From assembly GCA_000702025.1 (NCBI GenBank), contig JNKJ01000006.1:112803-176802 (forward strand): DNA of 64,000 bases, given 5' to 3'. The DNA is from Blautia schinkii DSM 10518. GTDB taxonomy: Bacteria > Bacillota > Clostridia > Lachnospirales > Lachnospiraceae. The notes under the pieces were generated by a model, which was given only the letters and a program-made list of their open reading frames with translations, made no database searches and was not told the origin of the DNA. Shown here piece after piece: positions 8,114-17,751 of the stretch. The stretch's first letter is position 1. Every line of letters starts with the position of its first letter. The position numbers and the translations under genes are program-made.

Positions 8114-10556
8114 AAGTCTCCAGCATGGCATTATTGAAACGACTGATGGGAGATATATTCGGATTCTTGAAATTGAGCCGATTAACTTTATGCTGCGTTC
8201 CGGAGAAGAACAGTTTAATATTATATCGTCTTTTGCCAGCTGGCTGAAAATTTCTCCTATGCGGCTTCAGTTTAAAAGCATTACCAGAAAGGCGGACTCA
8301 GATAAGCACGTCGCCATGATTCACGAAGAACTGGAAGCAGAGGAAAGTGAAGAATGCCGGCACCTTGGAGAAGGTTATATCCGTCTGATTAAGGATGTGG
8401 GAAGCAGGGAAGCGCTTACAAGGCGCTTCTTTTTAATTTTCCAGTATGAAGAAATCCGCCGTGGAGATGGAGATGATTTCTCCCAGATTTATGGCATGAT
8501 GCAGACAGCGGAGCAGAATGCCCGTGCTTATTTTCTACAGTGTGGGAATACGATTCTCCAGCCGAAAGATCCGGATGAGGCAACGGCGGAGATTTTATAT
8601 ATGTTTTTTAACCGTCGGTCTTGTGTGGATGAGCCGTTTTCCTCCCGCGTGAATCGTGTGGTCGTGGATACGATGGCGGCAAAGGATAAGGTCATTGGCG
8701 TGGATCCCATCCCGCCGATCCGCATGGCGCATTTTCTGTCGCCGCGCGGCATTGATCTGACCCATCATAATTATGTTGTGATGGACGGATTGTATTATTC
8801 GTTTCTGTTTATCAAAGGAAACGGTTATCCGGGTATGGTACGGGCAGGATGGATGTCGGCACTCATCAATGCCGGGGACGGGATTGACATAGATGTGCAG
8901 CTGCGGCGTGAGAATCGGAGTAAGACAATTGATAAAGTAGCACAGCGCATTCGCCTCAACCGCACGAAGCTGAAAAGCATGCAGGATACCAGCACCGACT
9001 ATGAGGAATTGACCAATTCCATACAGGCGGGCTACTTCATTAAGAATGGTATTGCCAACAACAATGAGGACTTGTTCTATATGTCCGTATTCGTTACGGT
9101 TTCCGCCAAAGGCTATGAGGAACTGATGTGGCGTAAGCAGCAGATCGTGGATATGTTAAAGTCTATGGACATGTATGTGAGCGACTGCCGTTTCCAGCAG
9201 GAAGCGGCGCTCCGGTCTGTGATGCCGTTCTTAAAGATTGAGCCGTCACTGGAAAAGAAATCAAAACGGAATGTGCTGACCAGCGGCGCAGCTTCTGCTT
9301 ACATGTTTACATCTTTTGAAATGTCGGACGATACTGGCGTGCTGCTGGGCATCAACCGGCACAATAATTCGCTGTGTATCGTGGATCTGTTCAATACAAA
9401 GAAAAACAAGAACGCCAACTTGAATCTGCTTGGCACCAGCGGCGCAGGCAAGACCTTTACCATGCAGCTTCTGGCGCTCCGTATGAGAATGAGGGGGATC
9501 CAGTGTTTTATCCTGGCACCTATCAAGGGACACGAGTTCCGCAGGGCCTGCAAGAAGATCGGCGGCGAGTTCATCAAGATTGCTCCCGGTTCCCCGCACT
9601 GCATCAACATCATGGAGATCCGGCATACCATCTCTCCGGAGATGGAGCTGATTGACGAGATTGACTACAGCGAAATGGATTCCATGCTGGCTCGTAAGAT
9701 TCAGCAGCTGATGACGTTCTTCTCCCTGCTGATTCCGGATATGTCCAATGAGGAAGAGCAGATGTTGGACGAGGCTTTGATTCAGACTTATGCAAAGTTC
9801 GGAATCACACACGACAATGATTCGCTGTATGTAAGCCGCAGCGTCTCCCCGCCGAAGATGAAAAAAATGCCGATTATCGGGGATCTTCATGAGGAATTAC
9901 TGAAAAATCCCATGACGAAGCGCATTGCTATTATCATCAGCCGCTTTGTAACAGGTTCGGCTCAGAGTTTCAACCAACAGACCAACGTGGACCTGTCCAA
10001 TAAATATATCGTGCTTGACCTTTCGGAACTGAAAGGCAAATTACTTCCGGTCGGGATGTTCATTGCACTCGATTACGTGTGGGATACGGTCAAGGCAGAT
10101 CGCACCAAAAAGAAAGCCATTATGATTGATGAAATATGGCAGCTGATCGGCGCCAGCTCCAACCGGATGGCGGCAGAGTTCTGCTTAACCATCTTCAAAA
10201 CCATAAGGGGCTTTGGTGGCGCCGCCGTCTCCGCAACACAAGACCTGTCCGATTTCTTCGGTTTGGAGGATGGCAAGTATGGACGTGCGATTATCAATAA
10301 CAGCAAGAATAAGATTATCCTGAATCTGGAGCCGGATGAAGCCAAGTATGTGCAGGAAGTGCTGAAACTGACCAAAACAGAGATCCGTTCTGTTACCCGG
10401 TTTGAGAGGGGCGAAGCATTGGTCTGCTCTAACAATAACAAAGTTCCTGTTGTAATCAAAGCTTCCAAAGAGGAGCAGGAAATGATTACAACCGACCGGG
10501 CTGAGTTGGAGGCGCTTTTAAAGGAACGCCAGCAGGAACAAACGCATTCTGCGTAG
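8010..10556 (+). CDS. VirB4/TrbE-type conjugation ATPase
   Basis: 848 residues from ATG 8010 (RBS AAGGGTGGG upstream). Walker A GTSGAGKT lies near residue 474 and Walker B AIMIDEIW near 700, with the CagE/TrbE-like N-terminal domain before them (MRLQFKSITRKAD, then the membrane-proximal YYSFLFIKGNGYPG). It energises assembly of the channel at the membrane. A longer reading from TTG 7965 is possible, but lacks an RBS and would overlap the upstream gene more. The start overlaps the PrgI-like gene by 104 bp. Confidence 0.9.
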   Translation: MTQSSSEKRKKAARQRKKVKKPEKLEFVQDFIPVKSLQHGIIETTDGRYIRILEIEPINFMLRSGEEQFNIISSFASWLKISPMRLQFKSITRKADSDKHVAMIHEELEAEESEECRHLGEGYIRLIKDVGSREALTRRFFLIFQYEEIRRGDGDDFSQIYGMMQTAEQNARAYFLQCGNTILQPKDPDEATAEILYMFFNRRSCVDEPFSSRVNRVVVDTMAAKDKVIGVDPIPPIRMAHFLSPRGIDLTHHNYVVMDGLYYSFLFIKGNGYPGMVRAGWMSALINAGDGIDIDVQLRRENRSKTIDKVAQRIRLNRTKLKSMQDTSTDYEELTNSIQAGYFIKNGIANNNEDLFYMSVFVTVSAKGYEELMWRKQQIVDMLKSMDMYVSDCRFQQEAALRSVMPFLKIEPSLEKKSKRNVLTSGAASAYMFTSFEMSDDTGVLLGINRHNNSLCIVDLFNTKKNKNANLNLLGTSGAGKTFTMQLLALRMRMRGIQCFILAPIKGHEFRRACKKIGGEFIKIAPGSPHCINIMEIRHTISPEMELIDEIDYSEMDSMLARKIQQLMTFFSLLIPDMSNEEEQMLDEALIQTYAKFGITHDNDSLYVSRSVSPPKMKKMPIIGDLHEELLKNPMTKRIAIIISRFVTGSAQSFNQQTNVDLSNKYIVLDLSELKGKLLPVGMFIALDYVWDTVKADRTKKKAIMIDEIWQLIGASSNRMAAEFCLTIFKTIRGFGGAAVSATQDLSDFFGLEDGKYGRAIINNSKNKIILNLEPDEAKYVQEVLKLTKTEIRSVTRFERGEALVCSNNNKVPVVIKASKEEQEMITTDRAELEALLKERQQEQTHSA

Positions 10557-10601
10557 AATACGCATTTTATGAAAAATACGCACAAAAAGGAGGTGTTGCC
10601 T

Positions 10602-11153
10602 ATGCTGCTGCAAGATGAGCAGTATGTTGTAAAGTGGCTCTCACAGTACGGAGCCCTGCCGAAAACCCAGATTACACGAATGCTGCAAAAGCCAGCCCAG
10701 ACCGCGGATAAAATCCTTCGGAACCTGAAGAAGCAGATGCGGATTGCGGATGTGTCGAGCGGCTATTATATTGGGCTGGATGCGATGGATAAACCGGATC
10801 AGCGAACCATTCTTGCCGTATGGGTTCTTTTGAAGTTCATTGATTATGTTGACCCAATGGCGCATTATCCGGCGGTTTATCCATCTCAGCTTTTTTTCTT
10901 AAAGGAGAATATTGGTTACGAAATCGTGGTGTTATATGAAGGCGAGCAGAATCTTTTGAAACTGCTCCAACCTCAGGAGGATTTGAAGTATATAATTGTC
11001 CTTCCCCGTATCTCTATGGCATATGGGATGCGGCTTCCTCATGCTCCCTGCCTGTTTGCGACTGTGGATTTTCAGGGGGATGAGGAGCCAGGGGTTACTT
11101 TCTATTCACAGGAGGCGGTGAGCGATGATAAAATTTCTGGACACGATGGGTAA
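10602..11153 (+). CDS. DUF5697-like winged-helix protein of the ICE
   Basis: 183 residues from ATG 10602, which has AAGGAGGTG in ideal position; an upstream ATG at 10569 has no RBS. Residues 1-65 look like a winged helix (YVVKWLSQYGALPKTQITRML, then KILRNLKKQMRIADVSSGYYIG). The rest is a mixed domain without recognised motifs. I relate it to DUF5697, seen between VirB4 and VirD4 genes in Clostridia elements. It overlaps the next gene by 29 bp. Role unknown. Confidence 0.55.
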   Translation: MLLQDEQYVVKWLSQYGALPKTQITRMLQKPAQTADKILRNLKKQMRIADVSSGYYIGLDAMDKPDQRTILAVWVLLKFIDYVDPMAHYPAVYPSQLFFLKENIGYEIVVLYEGEQNLLKLLQPQEDLKYIIVLPRISMAYGMRLPHAPCLFATVDFQGDEEPGVTFYSQEAVSDDKISGHDG

Positions 11154-11796
11154 AATCGTGAGATTGGAAAAGCGATTGCAGGAGCAGCTTGCTTCTATAC
11201 AATGGTTTTGTGAAAATGGGAGCACTTATGAAGTTTATCTGCATTCACTTAATATGGAAGAAACAGCGGAGCGGCTGGTTCTTTTGACACGGGCGCTTCC
11301 CGCTTATACCGGTGTGCCGAATGCAAAGCTTGAGGTAGAGCGTCGGATAAAGGATTGTATTCCCGTAGAAATCGGTTTTACGGCGGAGGGCTGGTTTTGT
11401 CTCCGCATCCCGGCTTTGCTTCCAAAAAAGTCGGGCGGGTCGGCGGATTATATCCGCTCTTTTTTATATCCTGCTATGCGGGCTTTTTTTGAAAAGCAGC
11501 CTCCTGTGCGGTATCGGGACGGTATCCTGATTTATCGTCATGTATATGATAAAGCCAGACCCGAAAGAAAAAGGCGGGATCATGACAACATTGAAATCAA
11601 TATGGTTTCGGATATCGTAGCCATGTATGTGATGACGGACGATGGCCCATCGGTCTGCTCTCATTATTACTGCAGCGCAGAAGGACCGGAGGATCGGACT
11701 GAGGTTTATGTAGTGCCAAAATGGGACTTCCCTATTTGGCTGGCAAAGGAAACCGGGATACCGGATGAGGGGGTACTGCTCTATGAAAAAAGGTAA
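11125..11796 (+). CDS. DUF6100-like protein with RusA-like signature
   Basis: 223 residues, RBS AGGAGG 9 bp before the ATG. The N-terminal third is a helical hairpin (GKIVRLEKRLQEQLASIQWF). The rest contains RKRRDHDNIEINMVSDIVAM followed by YVMTDDGPSV and a late EDRTEVYVV. The spacing of these acidic residues and the closing strand recall RusA-type Holliday-junction resolvases (DxDN...D...DD), but the overall family is one I know only as DUF6100. It lies in the ICE accessory block before VirD4. Function not established. Confidence 0.55.
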   Translation: MIKFLDTMGKIVRLEKRLQEQLASIQWFCENGSTYEVYLHSLNMEETAERLVLLTRALPAYTGVPNAKLEVERRIKDCIPVEIGFTAEGWFCLRIPALLPKKSGGSADYIRSFLYPAMRAFFEKQPPVRYRDGILIYRHVYDKARPERKRRDHDNIEINMVSDIVAMYVMTDDGPSVCSHYYCSAEGPEDRTEVYVVPKWDFPIWLAKETGIPDEGVLLYEKR

Positions 11797-11959
11797 ATTT
11801 AACCGCAAAAACATATGTAAAAACGATGCTTTTCGGGCGGAGAAAAAATACATATCTTCTGAGAGGGCAAAAAAGCCCAGTATAGCAGCAGTTTGGGGGC
11901 GTCATTACGCCGGAAATTCCGACAAAGAGAGCAGTCATGTTGTCGGAAAATGCTTATGA
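11783..11959 (+). CDS. Small basic ORF, 58 residues
   Basis: ATG 11783 has GAGGGGG 8-9 bp upstream and overlaps the end of the previous gene by 14 bp, as do other genes in this operon. The product is Lys/Arg-rich (MKKGKFNRKN...) with no recognised domain. The next gene starts 16 bp after its stop. The reading could be chance; the RBS and overlap are the only support. Confidence 0.4.
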   Translation: MKKGKFNRKNICKNDAFRAEKKYISSERAKKPSIAAVWGRHYAGNSDKESSHVVGKCL

Positions 11960-11975
11960 GCGGAGGTGAGGGTCT

Positions 11976-13130
11976 ATGGTTCATTTCCGCCCGGGCAGTC
12001 AGGTCTGGCAGCTCATCACGCTTCTCTCATTTGTGGGTGAGTTCCCATTCAAAAGCCTCTCCTTGCTTGGGAGTGAGCGGGTCTATAAGGCTCTCGTTTC
12101 CAGACTGACTACGCTTCAGACGGTTCGCAATTTCAATTCTGGGGACGAAATCACCTGCCGCCTCCTGACCATATCCGGTAAAGGACCGGGAAAAACCATT
12201 CGGCTCTACAAGGGTGCGCTTCCCATACTGGAATGGCTGCATCCGGGTGTGTATGGATATTATATGGATTCATTCTGGGGACACCGTTTTCCAGGAGACG
12301 CATCACACCGGGACAGGAACCACCGGGTTGCGGAAGCTGCGGCGATGTTCATGAAAGCCGGTATGGAGGCAAGGCCATATCTTCTCCCCAGGCTTCAGAA
12401 CCGGGAGATTCTGCAGGTTGTGCATGGTACGCCCTGCTTTTATCTGGCTAAGGATCTGAAGAAAGTTGGGGAAGCGGAGATGAACAAGACCATGTTTACC
12501 CGCATGGCCGGCGCATTATTTTCTTCCGGCAGATGTTATGCCGTTTATAATACAAGAGATGCCGTGATGAAGTGGAGCGGCATGGGTGAGTATAAAGCCC
12601 TCCACAGTCTGATTGAGCTGGCAAGACTGAATGCCGGTATTTCGGCGGTGGATTCAGCGATACTGTTTGGCCAGTCTGGAGAGACAGCGCTGCGAACCCT
12701 GTTAGAATCAGACAAAACCAGGCGGCTGGAGTTTCGATTCGATTCCATTTACCGCCATGTCCATTTTATCCCAATGAACGGGGACGGTATCCGGCAGCTG
12801 CGCCTTTTTTCCGTACCAGACTGGAAAGCGCAGCTCCTTGAACTTTTATTTGAGTCTGAGGTCAGATCCTATGACCGAGGGCTTTTTGAATACGACGCCT
12901 GTGTGAATGGCGTAAATATCTTATCGCATCTGGATGGGGACATTGCAAGACTCATTCGCTTTCGGGATGCAATTGAAAATCGAACCGGACGGTTTGAGGT
13001 TCTATGCTTTCCCCACCAGACGCACTTCCTCCGGGAATACTTGGGCGGGCTTGCCAGCATCAAAACCATCGGAATGGACTCGGTGGAAGCGGAGCTTTGC
13101 CCAGAGAGGAGGAATTTGTTTGAAAGATAA
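11976..13130 (+). CDS. Replication-relaxation-like (Replic_Relax) protein
   Basis: 384 residues, RBS CGGAGGTG before ATG. The N-terminus looks like a winged helix (VWQLITLLSFVGEFPFKSLSLLGSERVYKALVSRL). It is followed by ASHRDRNHRVAEAAAMFMKAGMEARPY, resembling the conserved His-containing helix of Replic_Relax proteins found in plasmids and ICEs. The C-terminal half has no recognised motif. It overlaps VirD4 by 11 bp, and the VirD4 RBS lies within it. It might help DNA processing, as no classic relaxase is seen nearby. Assignment is tentative. Confidence 0.4.
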   Translation: MVHFRPGSQVWQLITLLSFVGEFPFKSLSLLGSERVYKALVSRLTTLQTVRNFNSGDEITCRLLTISGKGPGKTIRLYKGALPILEWLHPGVYGYYMDSFWGHRFPGDASHRDRNHRVAEAAAMFMKAGMEARPYLLPRLQNREILQVVHGTPCFYLAKDLKKVGEAEMNKTMFTRMAGALFSSGRCYAVYNTRDAVMKWSGMGEYKALHSLIELARLNAGISAVDSAILFGQSGETALRTLLESDKTRRLEFRFDSIYRHVHFIPMNGDGIRQLRLFSVPDWKAQLLELLFESEVRSYDRGLFEYDACVNGVNILSHLDGDIARLIRFRDAIENRTGRFEVLCFPHQTHFLREYLGGLASIKTIGMDSVEAELCPERRNLFER

Positions 13131-14982
13131 AAAAAGGACGGCCGGCATTACCATGGCTGTCATACTGGGATGCACAGCGTTTTTCTATCTTGGCGGAATG
13201 CTTGGCCAATTGTTTTCAAATTACGCAGCATGGATGCAGGCGGATGGACTTGCCGGTGAGGCGGCCATGAAACCAGTCAGTTGGAACCCTGTGGTGTGCT
13301 TTCCAATGGCGTTTACCCCAGACGGGCTGAAAGGATTGCTCGGAATCTTGATTCTTGGCGGAGGAGTATTTGCATACGTCAAGCTTCATGATAAGTTTGA
13401 CGGAAAAAGCTATGACCCCAGAGGTTTCACCAAAAGCAAGACCGGAATTTACGGAACCGCCTCATGGATGGAAGAAAAAGAAATGCACGAGGTGCTGGAG
13501 GTGTCCTCCGTCGATAAAGCAGAAGGGACGATTCTGGGTGAGTATAAGGGAAAAGCGGTCTGTATGCCGAAGGACACCAGACTCAACCGGCATATCGCCA
13601 TATTCGGTGCATCGGGTACCATGAAATCACGCGCTGTCATCCGGAATTCATTATTTCAGGCGCTGAAGCGTGGTGAGTCTGTGATTATCACGGACAGTAA
13701 GGCAGAATTATATGCCGATACGGCAGAGATGTACCGGCAGGCAGGCTACGAGGTAAAAATCTTTAACCTGGTCACGCCTGAGCATGGGGATTCGTGGAAC
13801 TGCATGTCAGACTTAAACGGAGACACGCTGATGGCGCAGGTGCTCACCAACGTCATTATCGGCAATACCAGTTCCGGTAAAGGCGACCATTTTTGGGACA
13901 ATGGCGAAGGAAACCTGTTAAAGTCTTTGATTCTTCTGGTAGACCAGGACAGAACCCGAAGTCCCGATATGAAACACCTTACTGCAGTATATCAGCTCCT
14001 GACCCAGAACAGCGAGCGGCAGCTGACGGCAATGTTCGACAAGCTTCCACTTGACCATCCGGCAAGGGCGCCCTTTAATTTATTCGCCCAGTCCAGCGAC
14101 ACCGTGAAATCCGGCATTATCTTAGGACTCGGCACACGGCTGCAGGTACTGCAGAACCAGGCAGTGCAGCGGATCACAAGCCAGTCTGACATTGAGTTGA
14201 CTTCCCCTGCCAGACACAAATGCGCATATTATATTATCCTGAGCGACCAGGACGCCACCATGGCATTCCTGTCATCGCTCTTTTTTTCGTTTATGTTTAT
14301 CAAACTGACCCGGTATGCAGACAGCCGGCCAAACGGCCGCTGCGATGTGCCCGTAAATTTAATCTTGGATGAGTTTAACAATGTGGGCCGCATTGGTGGT
14401 GCAGAAGACGGGTCGGATTTTGCCCGGTCTCTTTCGGTCGTCCGCTCAAGGGACATCCGTGTGATGCTGGCAGTGCAGAGCTTGGGTCAGTTACAGAACC
14501 GGTATCCCAATAACTTGTGGGCCGAGATTATCGGCAACTGCGATATCCAGCTGATGCTTGGTTGTACTGACGAGGTTACGGCTGAGTATATCTCGGCAAG
14601 ATCAGGAGATATGTCCGTGCAGGTAAATTCTACTATGACGGTGAGGCAGACCATTGCAATCGCTCAGGTTATTCCCCAGTACCGTCATACTGAGGGACAG
14701 GGACGAAGGAGACTTCTGACTCCGGATGAGGTCCTGCGGCTTCCAAACGAAGAAATGCTCTGCGTCATACGAGGCTGTAATCTCTTGAAGCTCGAAAAAC
14801 TGGATTTTACGAAGCATCCTATGTCGAAGCGGATTGTGAGGACATCCATTATGGATTACCAGCCGGCAACAATATTTACGGCACCGATACTCAGTGAACC
14901 TATCCCAGTGACAGAGCCGGAGAAAAAGCCGGCCCGCAAAAAAAGTCTTTACAGCTCGGCAAAACCGCCGGCTGAATTTTAA
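13120..14982 (+). CDS. VirD4/TraG-type coupling protein
   Basis: 620 residues from TTG 13120, which has AGAGGAGGAA just upstream and overlaps the previous gene by 11 bp. Two N-terminal membrane helices (about 8-28 and 64-84) precede the nucleotide-binding domain: Walker A GASGTMKS near residue 162 and Walker B NLILDEFNNVG near 414. GASGTMKS keeps the Lys but has Met where Gly is usual. It recruits the DNA-relaxase complex to the VirB4/VirB6 channel. The same frame is open further upstream but without an RBS. Confidence 0.9.
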   Translation: MKDKKRTAGITMAVILGCTAFFYLGGMLGQLFSNYAAWMQADGLAGEAAMKPVSWNPVVCFPMAFTPDGLKGLLGILILGGGVFAYVKLHDKFDGKSYDPRGFTKSKTGIYGTASWMEEKEMHEVLEVSSVDKAEGTILGEYKGKAVCMPKDTRLNRHIAIFGASGTMKSRAVIRNSLFQALKRGESVIITDSKAELYADTAEMYRQAGYEVKIFNLVTPEHGDSWNCMSDLNGDTLMAQVLTNVIIGNTSSGKGDHFWDNGEGNLLKSLILLVDQDRTRSPDMKHLTAVYQLLTQNSERQLTAMFDKLPLDHPARAPFNLFAQSSDTVKSGIILGLGTRLQVLQNQAVQRITSQSDIELTSPARHKCAYYIILSDQDATMAFLSSLFFSFMFIKLTRYADSRPNGRCDVPVNLILDEFNNVGRIGGAEDGSDFARSLSVVRSRDIRVMLAVQSLGQLQNRYPNNLWAEIIGNCDIQLMLGCTDEVTAEYISARSGDMSVQVNSTMTVRQTIAIAQVIPQYRHTEGQGRRRLLTPDEVLRLPNEEMLCVIRGCNLLKLEKLDFTKHPMSKRIVRTSIMDYQPATIFTAPILSEPIPVTEPEKKPARKKSLYSSAKPPAEF

Positions 14983-15002
14983 TTTTACAGGAGGTATTAA
15001 CT

Positions 15003-16415
15003 ATGGCAACTAAAAAACAAGAACTGCTTCCCGAGGAGGAAGTTCTGCAGGAAGCAGCCCCTCAGACTGATGTGAATCCGGAGCTTGAGGAGATGCCCCA
15101 GCCTGAAGACAGCTCCCCGGATACGGCACTGCCCCAGACTGACTCTGAAATTTCAACAGAAGGCGCCTCTTCAGAGGAATTCAGGAATGCAGAAGCGGCA
15201 GAAGCCCCCGTCTCCCAGATTGATGTGGAAACGAATGACGGGCAGCCGCCTTCGGAGCCGGAAGAAGAAATATCTTCTCAGACGGATACGGAGAGCAGCG
15301 GAGACGACACCCCTTCAGAAAACGCATCGGACCAAACTACTCCCCAAGAGGGCTCTCCCCAGACTGAGCCGGAGAAGGTGAAAAAGCCCCGCGGGCGTAG
15401 GAAGACCAAGGAAAATCCATCCCAGTCTGACACAGAAGCGGATTCAGGGGAAAAGAATGCATCCGACGGCGTCGAAAAGGCGCCTAAGCCTAAAAGAAAG
15501 CGTGCGTCTGCCAGACCGGTTTCGCCGGTGCTGGCCATTGATGACCAGCTCAGCGTCGAGACAGATGCAGAAAAAGCCAAGAACGATTTGCTGGATTTAC
15601 TGGAGTCCCAGAAAACCGGCCGCATTCTGACCGGAACCATCCAGGGTGTGGAGCGCCCCGAGGACAACCCCTCCCGTTCTTTCGCAGTCATTTACCACGG
15701 TGAGTTCAAAGTCATCATTCCTGCAGAGGAAGCGGTGGAGCCGCCAGCGGATTATCGCGGCAGGCTTCCGGAGGACGTGCTGCATTACATGCTTACCAAG
15801 CGACTGGGCGCGGAGGTGGATTATATCGTCAAAGGGATCGACCCGGCATCGGGCATTGCGGCGGCGAGCCGTTTGGATGCGATGAAGGCAAAACGCAAGC
15901 AGTATTATCTGGGTACGGACAGGGATGGGAACAACCTGCTCTACTCAGGTGTGTGCGCAGAAGCCAGAATCGTGTCGGTGATTCGTGCCGGCATTTTCGT
16001 GGATCTGTTTGGTCTGGAGATTTATATCCCACTCAGAGAACTCAGTTATCAGAGATGGATGGACGCAGCAGCGCATTTCCAGCCCGGGCAGAGAATCCTG
16101 GTAAAGGTGCTGGAGGTGGACCGCAGCGACCGGAACCATGTCAAGGCAACAGCTTCGGTCAAGCAGTCTGGAGAGAACCCGTATGAAAAGGCGCTCCGCA
16201 GGTATTCCGTCGGCAACCGCTATGTGGGTACGGTCAGCATGGTGGACAACAACGGCGTGTTTGTGGCGCTGGACGGCGGCATCGACTGCTTGTGCAGTTA
16301 TCCCAAGCGTGGCCGCCCGCCCAGAGGGTCGAGAGTAACAGTACGCATACTGGGAATCAACCATGATTCCAACCGAATCTGGGGCGCCATCACCCATATC
16401 GCAGCGCCCAGATAA
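15003..16415 (+). CDS. S1-domain RNA-binding protein with acidic repeat N-terminus
   Basis: 470 residues, RBS AGGAGG. Residues 1-150 are low complexity and acidic, with about ten short (P/S)Q(T/S/I)(D/E) motifs. Residues 155-175 are very basic. Two S1-like beta barrels follow (about 313-385, AGIFVDLFGLEIYIPLREL; about 400-468, NNGVFVALDGGIDC), and residues 195-300 may form a third. S1 proteins of this kind are frequent in Clostridia ICEs downstream of VirD4; their job is not known. RNA or single-strand nucleic acid binding is the family expectation. Confidence 0.75.
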   Translation: MATKKQELLPEEEVLQEAAPQTDVNPELEEMPQPEDSSPDTALPQTDSEISTEGASSEEFRNAEAAEAPVSQIDVETNDGQPPSEPEEEISSQTDTESSGDDTPSENASDQTTPQEGSPQTEPEKVKKPRGRRKTKENPSQSDTEADSGEKNASDGVEKAPKPKRKRASARPVSPVLAIDDQLSVETDAEKAKNDLLDLLESQKTGRILTGTIQGVERPEDNPSRSFAVIYHGEFKVIIPAEEAVEPPADYRGRLPEDVLHYMLTKRLGAEVDYIVKGIDPASGIAAASRLDAMKAKRKQYYLGTDRDGNNLLYSGVCAEARIVSVIRAGIFVDLFGLEIYIPLRELSYQRWMDAAAHFQPGQRILVKVLEVDRSDRNHVKATASVKQSGENPYEKALRRYSVGNRYVGTVSMVDNNGVFVALDGGIDCLCSYPKRGRPPRGSRVTVRILGINHDSNRIWGAITHIAAPR

Positions 16416-16451
16416 TATATGAAACTCAATCTGAGAGAAAGGAGGAACTCC

Positions 16452-16865
16452 ATGAACCATTGTGATCTCAGCCCAGCTGAGCAGAAGAAGCGCAAAGAAA
16501 TTGCCGAGCATACCCGAAAGATGATCCTGTCCGAACTGAAAATCGAAAGTCAGGACGACATATCCCTGATGGCGGGATACCGGGATTATTATCTGCAGAT
16601 TTCGTTTTCTGAGCTTCATCCACTTTTGGTGTTCTGCCTGGCCAAGGCACTTGAGAAACCGAGTACTGCCAAACAGAGGCAGATGACAAACGAGCTGAAT
16701 CTGCACAGCATCCTCGGCAGCCATGCTATCAATGATGAGGTCGGCTGTTATTCCTATCGTGCGACCCAGTGGCTGGATGCAGAACTGGATGCGCCGCGTT
16801 TTTTTGAGATACTTGATCGGTGCGTCGATGAGGCGGACCGTGGGTTCTACAAGCTCGCAGGTTAA
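16452..16865 (+). CDS. Hypothetical ICE protein
   Basis: 137 residues from ATG 16452 with AAGGAGGAA upstream; an ATG at 16419 has a poor RBS. The protein is helical, without membrane segments or Cys pairs (AEQKKRKEIAEHTRKMIL near the start, VDEADRGFYKLAG at the end). I do not recognise a family with confidence. It follows the S1 gene by 36 bp and precedes a lipoprotein gene, so it probably belongs to the same transcript. Confidence 0.65.
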   Translation: MNHCDLSPAEQKKRKEIAEHTRKMILSELKIESQDDISLMAGYRDYYLQISFSELHPLLVFCLAKALEKPSTAKQRQMTNELNLHSILGSHAINDEVGCYSYRATQWLDAELDAPRFFEILDRCVDEADRGFYKLAG

Positions 16866-16932
16866 AATGCGTTGTATTTCTCCATACTCAGTCGTGTAAT
16901 GTTAGTAAAAGCGACAAAAGGAGGAATGCGTC

Positions 16933-17679
16933 ATGAAAAGATGCGTATTATTCGTGGTACTGGCAGTGCTTCTGGCACTTACGGCCTGTTCCAAAGATGT
17001 GGGTACTTCGGATGACCATGGGCAGGAAAGTAAACATACCGCTCAGTCCCAGACAGAAAAAGAATCTGAAGATGAGGACCTGAAGGAGACTGCTCCAATA
17101 GAGGAATCAAAACCAGTTTCCCAGAGTGAGCCGAAAGAGGAGGTATCCCTTTCGGATCCGGTTCATGAAACGGATCAAAATTCTGAGTCTGGGAAAGAGG
17201 CGCAGAACCGGGCGGAGGAAAATGCTCCCGAACCAAAGCAGCCTGCCGCAGACAATGGACAGGCCACGCCGGAGCCAAAACAACCGGAACCACCCAAACC
17301 CACAGAACCACCGGCAGAGCCGAAGCAGGAAGAAACTCCTGTATCTGCTGTCGAACCGGAGTCTCCGAAAACCATCTATGATTATGCGTTTGATGTAGAA
17401 GCCATACGCTCAGAGCTTATTGCACTTGGGCAGTCCATGGGTCTGACACATATTACGGATGATGATGGGATTCCATGCACGCCGGATACCTGTTCCTGGG
17501 CTTCTCCGGTAACAGCGTCTGAATCCTTTCAGGGCAGTAACCTGAAACGGGCGCTTCAAAACTATGTAACCTCTATGCCGTCTACCATTGCTTCCTATGG
17601 AGGCACGCAGATTACCTGTTTTACCATTTATGTACGGGACAACGGAGGAGGAAGCTATACATTTTATTTTCTATACTAA
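16933..17679 (+). CDS. Lipoprotein with Pro/Glu-rich stalk
   Basis: 248 residues. A signal peptide ends in the lipobox LTAC (Cys near residue 20), so it should be lipid-anchored outside the membrane. Residues 25-145 are a Glu/Pro/Gln-rich stalk. The C-terminal 100 residues (from YDYAFDVEAIRSELIALG) form a compact domain with two Cys (IPCTPDTCSW) and a Gly-rich end. The domain family is not recognised. RBS AAAGGAGG. A terminator follows at 17690-17720. Position in the ICE suggests surface contact or exclusion; that is inference. Confidence 0.7.
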   Translation: MKRCVLFVVLAVLLALTACSKDVGTSDDHGQESKHTAQSQTEKESEDEDLKETAPIEESKPVSQSEPKEEVSLSDPVHETDQNSESGKEAQNRAEENAPEPKQPAADNGQATPEPKQPEPPKPTEPPAEPKQEETPVSAVEPESPKTIYDYAFDVEAIRSELIALGQSMGLTHITDDDGIPCTPDTCSWASPVTASESFQGSNLKRALQNYVTSMPSTIASYGGTQITCFTIYVRDNGGGSYTFYFLY

Positions 17680-17689
17680 GCATAAGCCT

Positions 17690-17720
17690 GGCTCCCTGTA
17701 TGATACGGGGAGCTTTTTTT
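17690..17720 (+). terminator. Intrinsic terminator before the adhesin gene
   Basis: GGCTCCCTGTA pairs with TACGGGGAGC and is followed by T7. It separates the lipoprotein and adhesin genes, 31 bp before the adhesin start. Confidence 0.8.
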
Positions 17721-17751
17721 GTGCCCAAAATTGAAAGGAAGGTAAACCTTA

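Noticed and set aside
12934..13119. Longer VirD4 N-terminus
   Set aside because: The upstream part lies wholly in the previous gene in another frame, and TTG 13120 has a strong AGAGGAGGAA.
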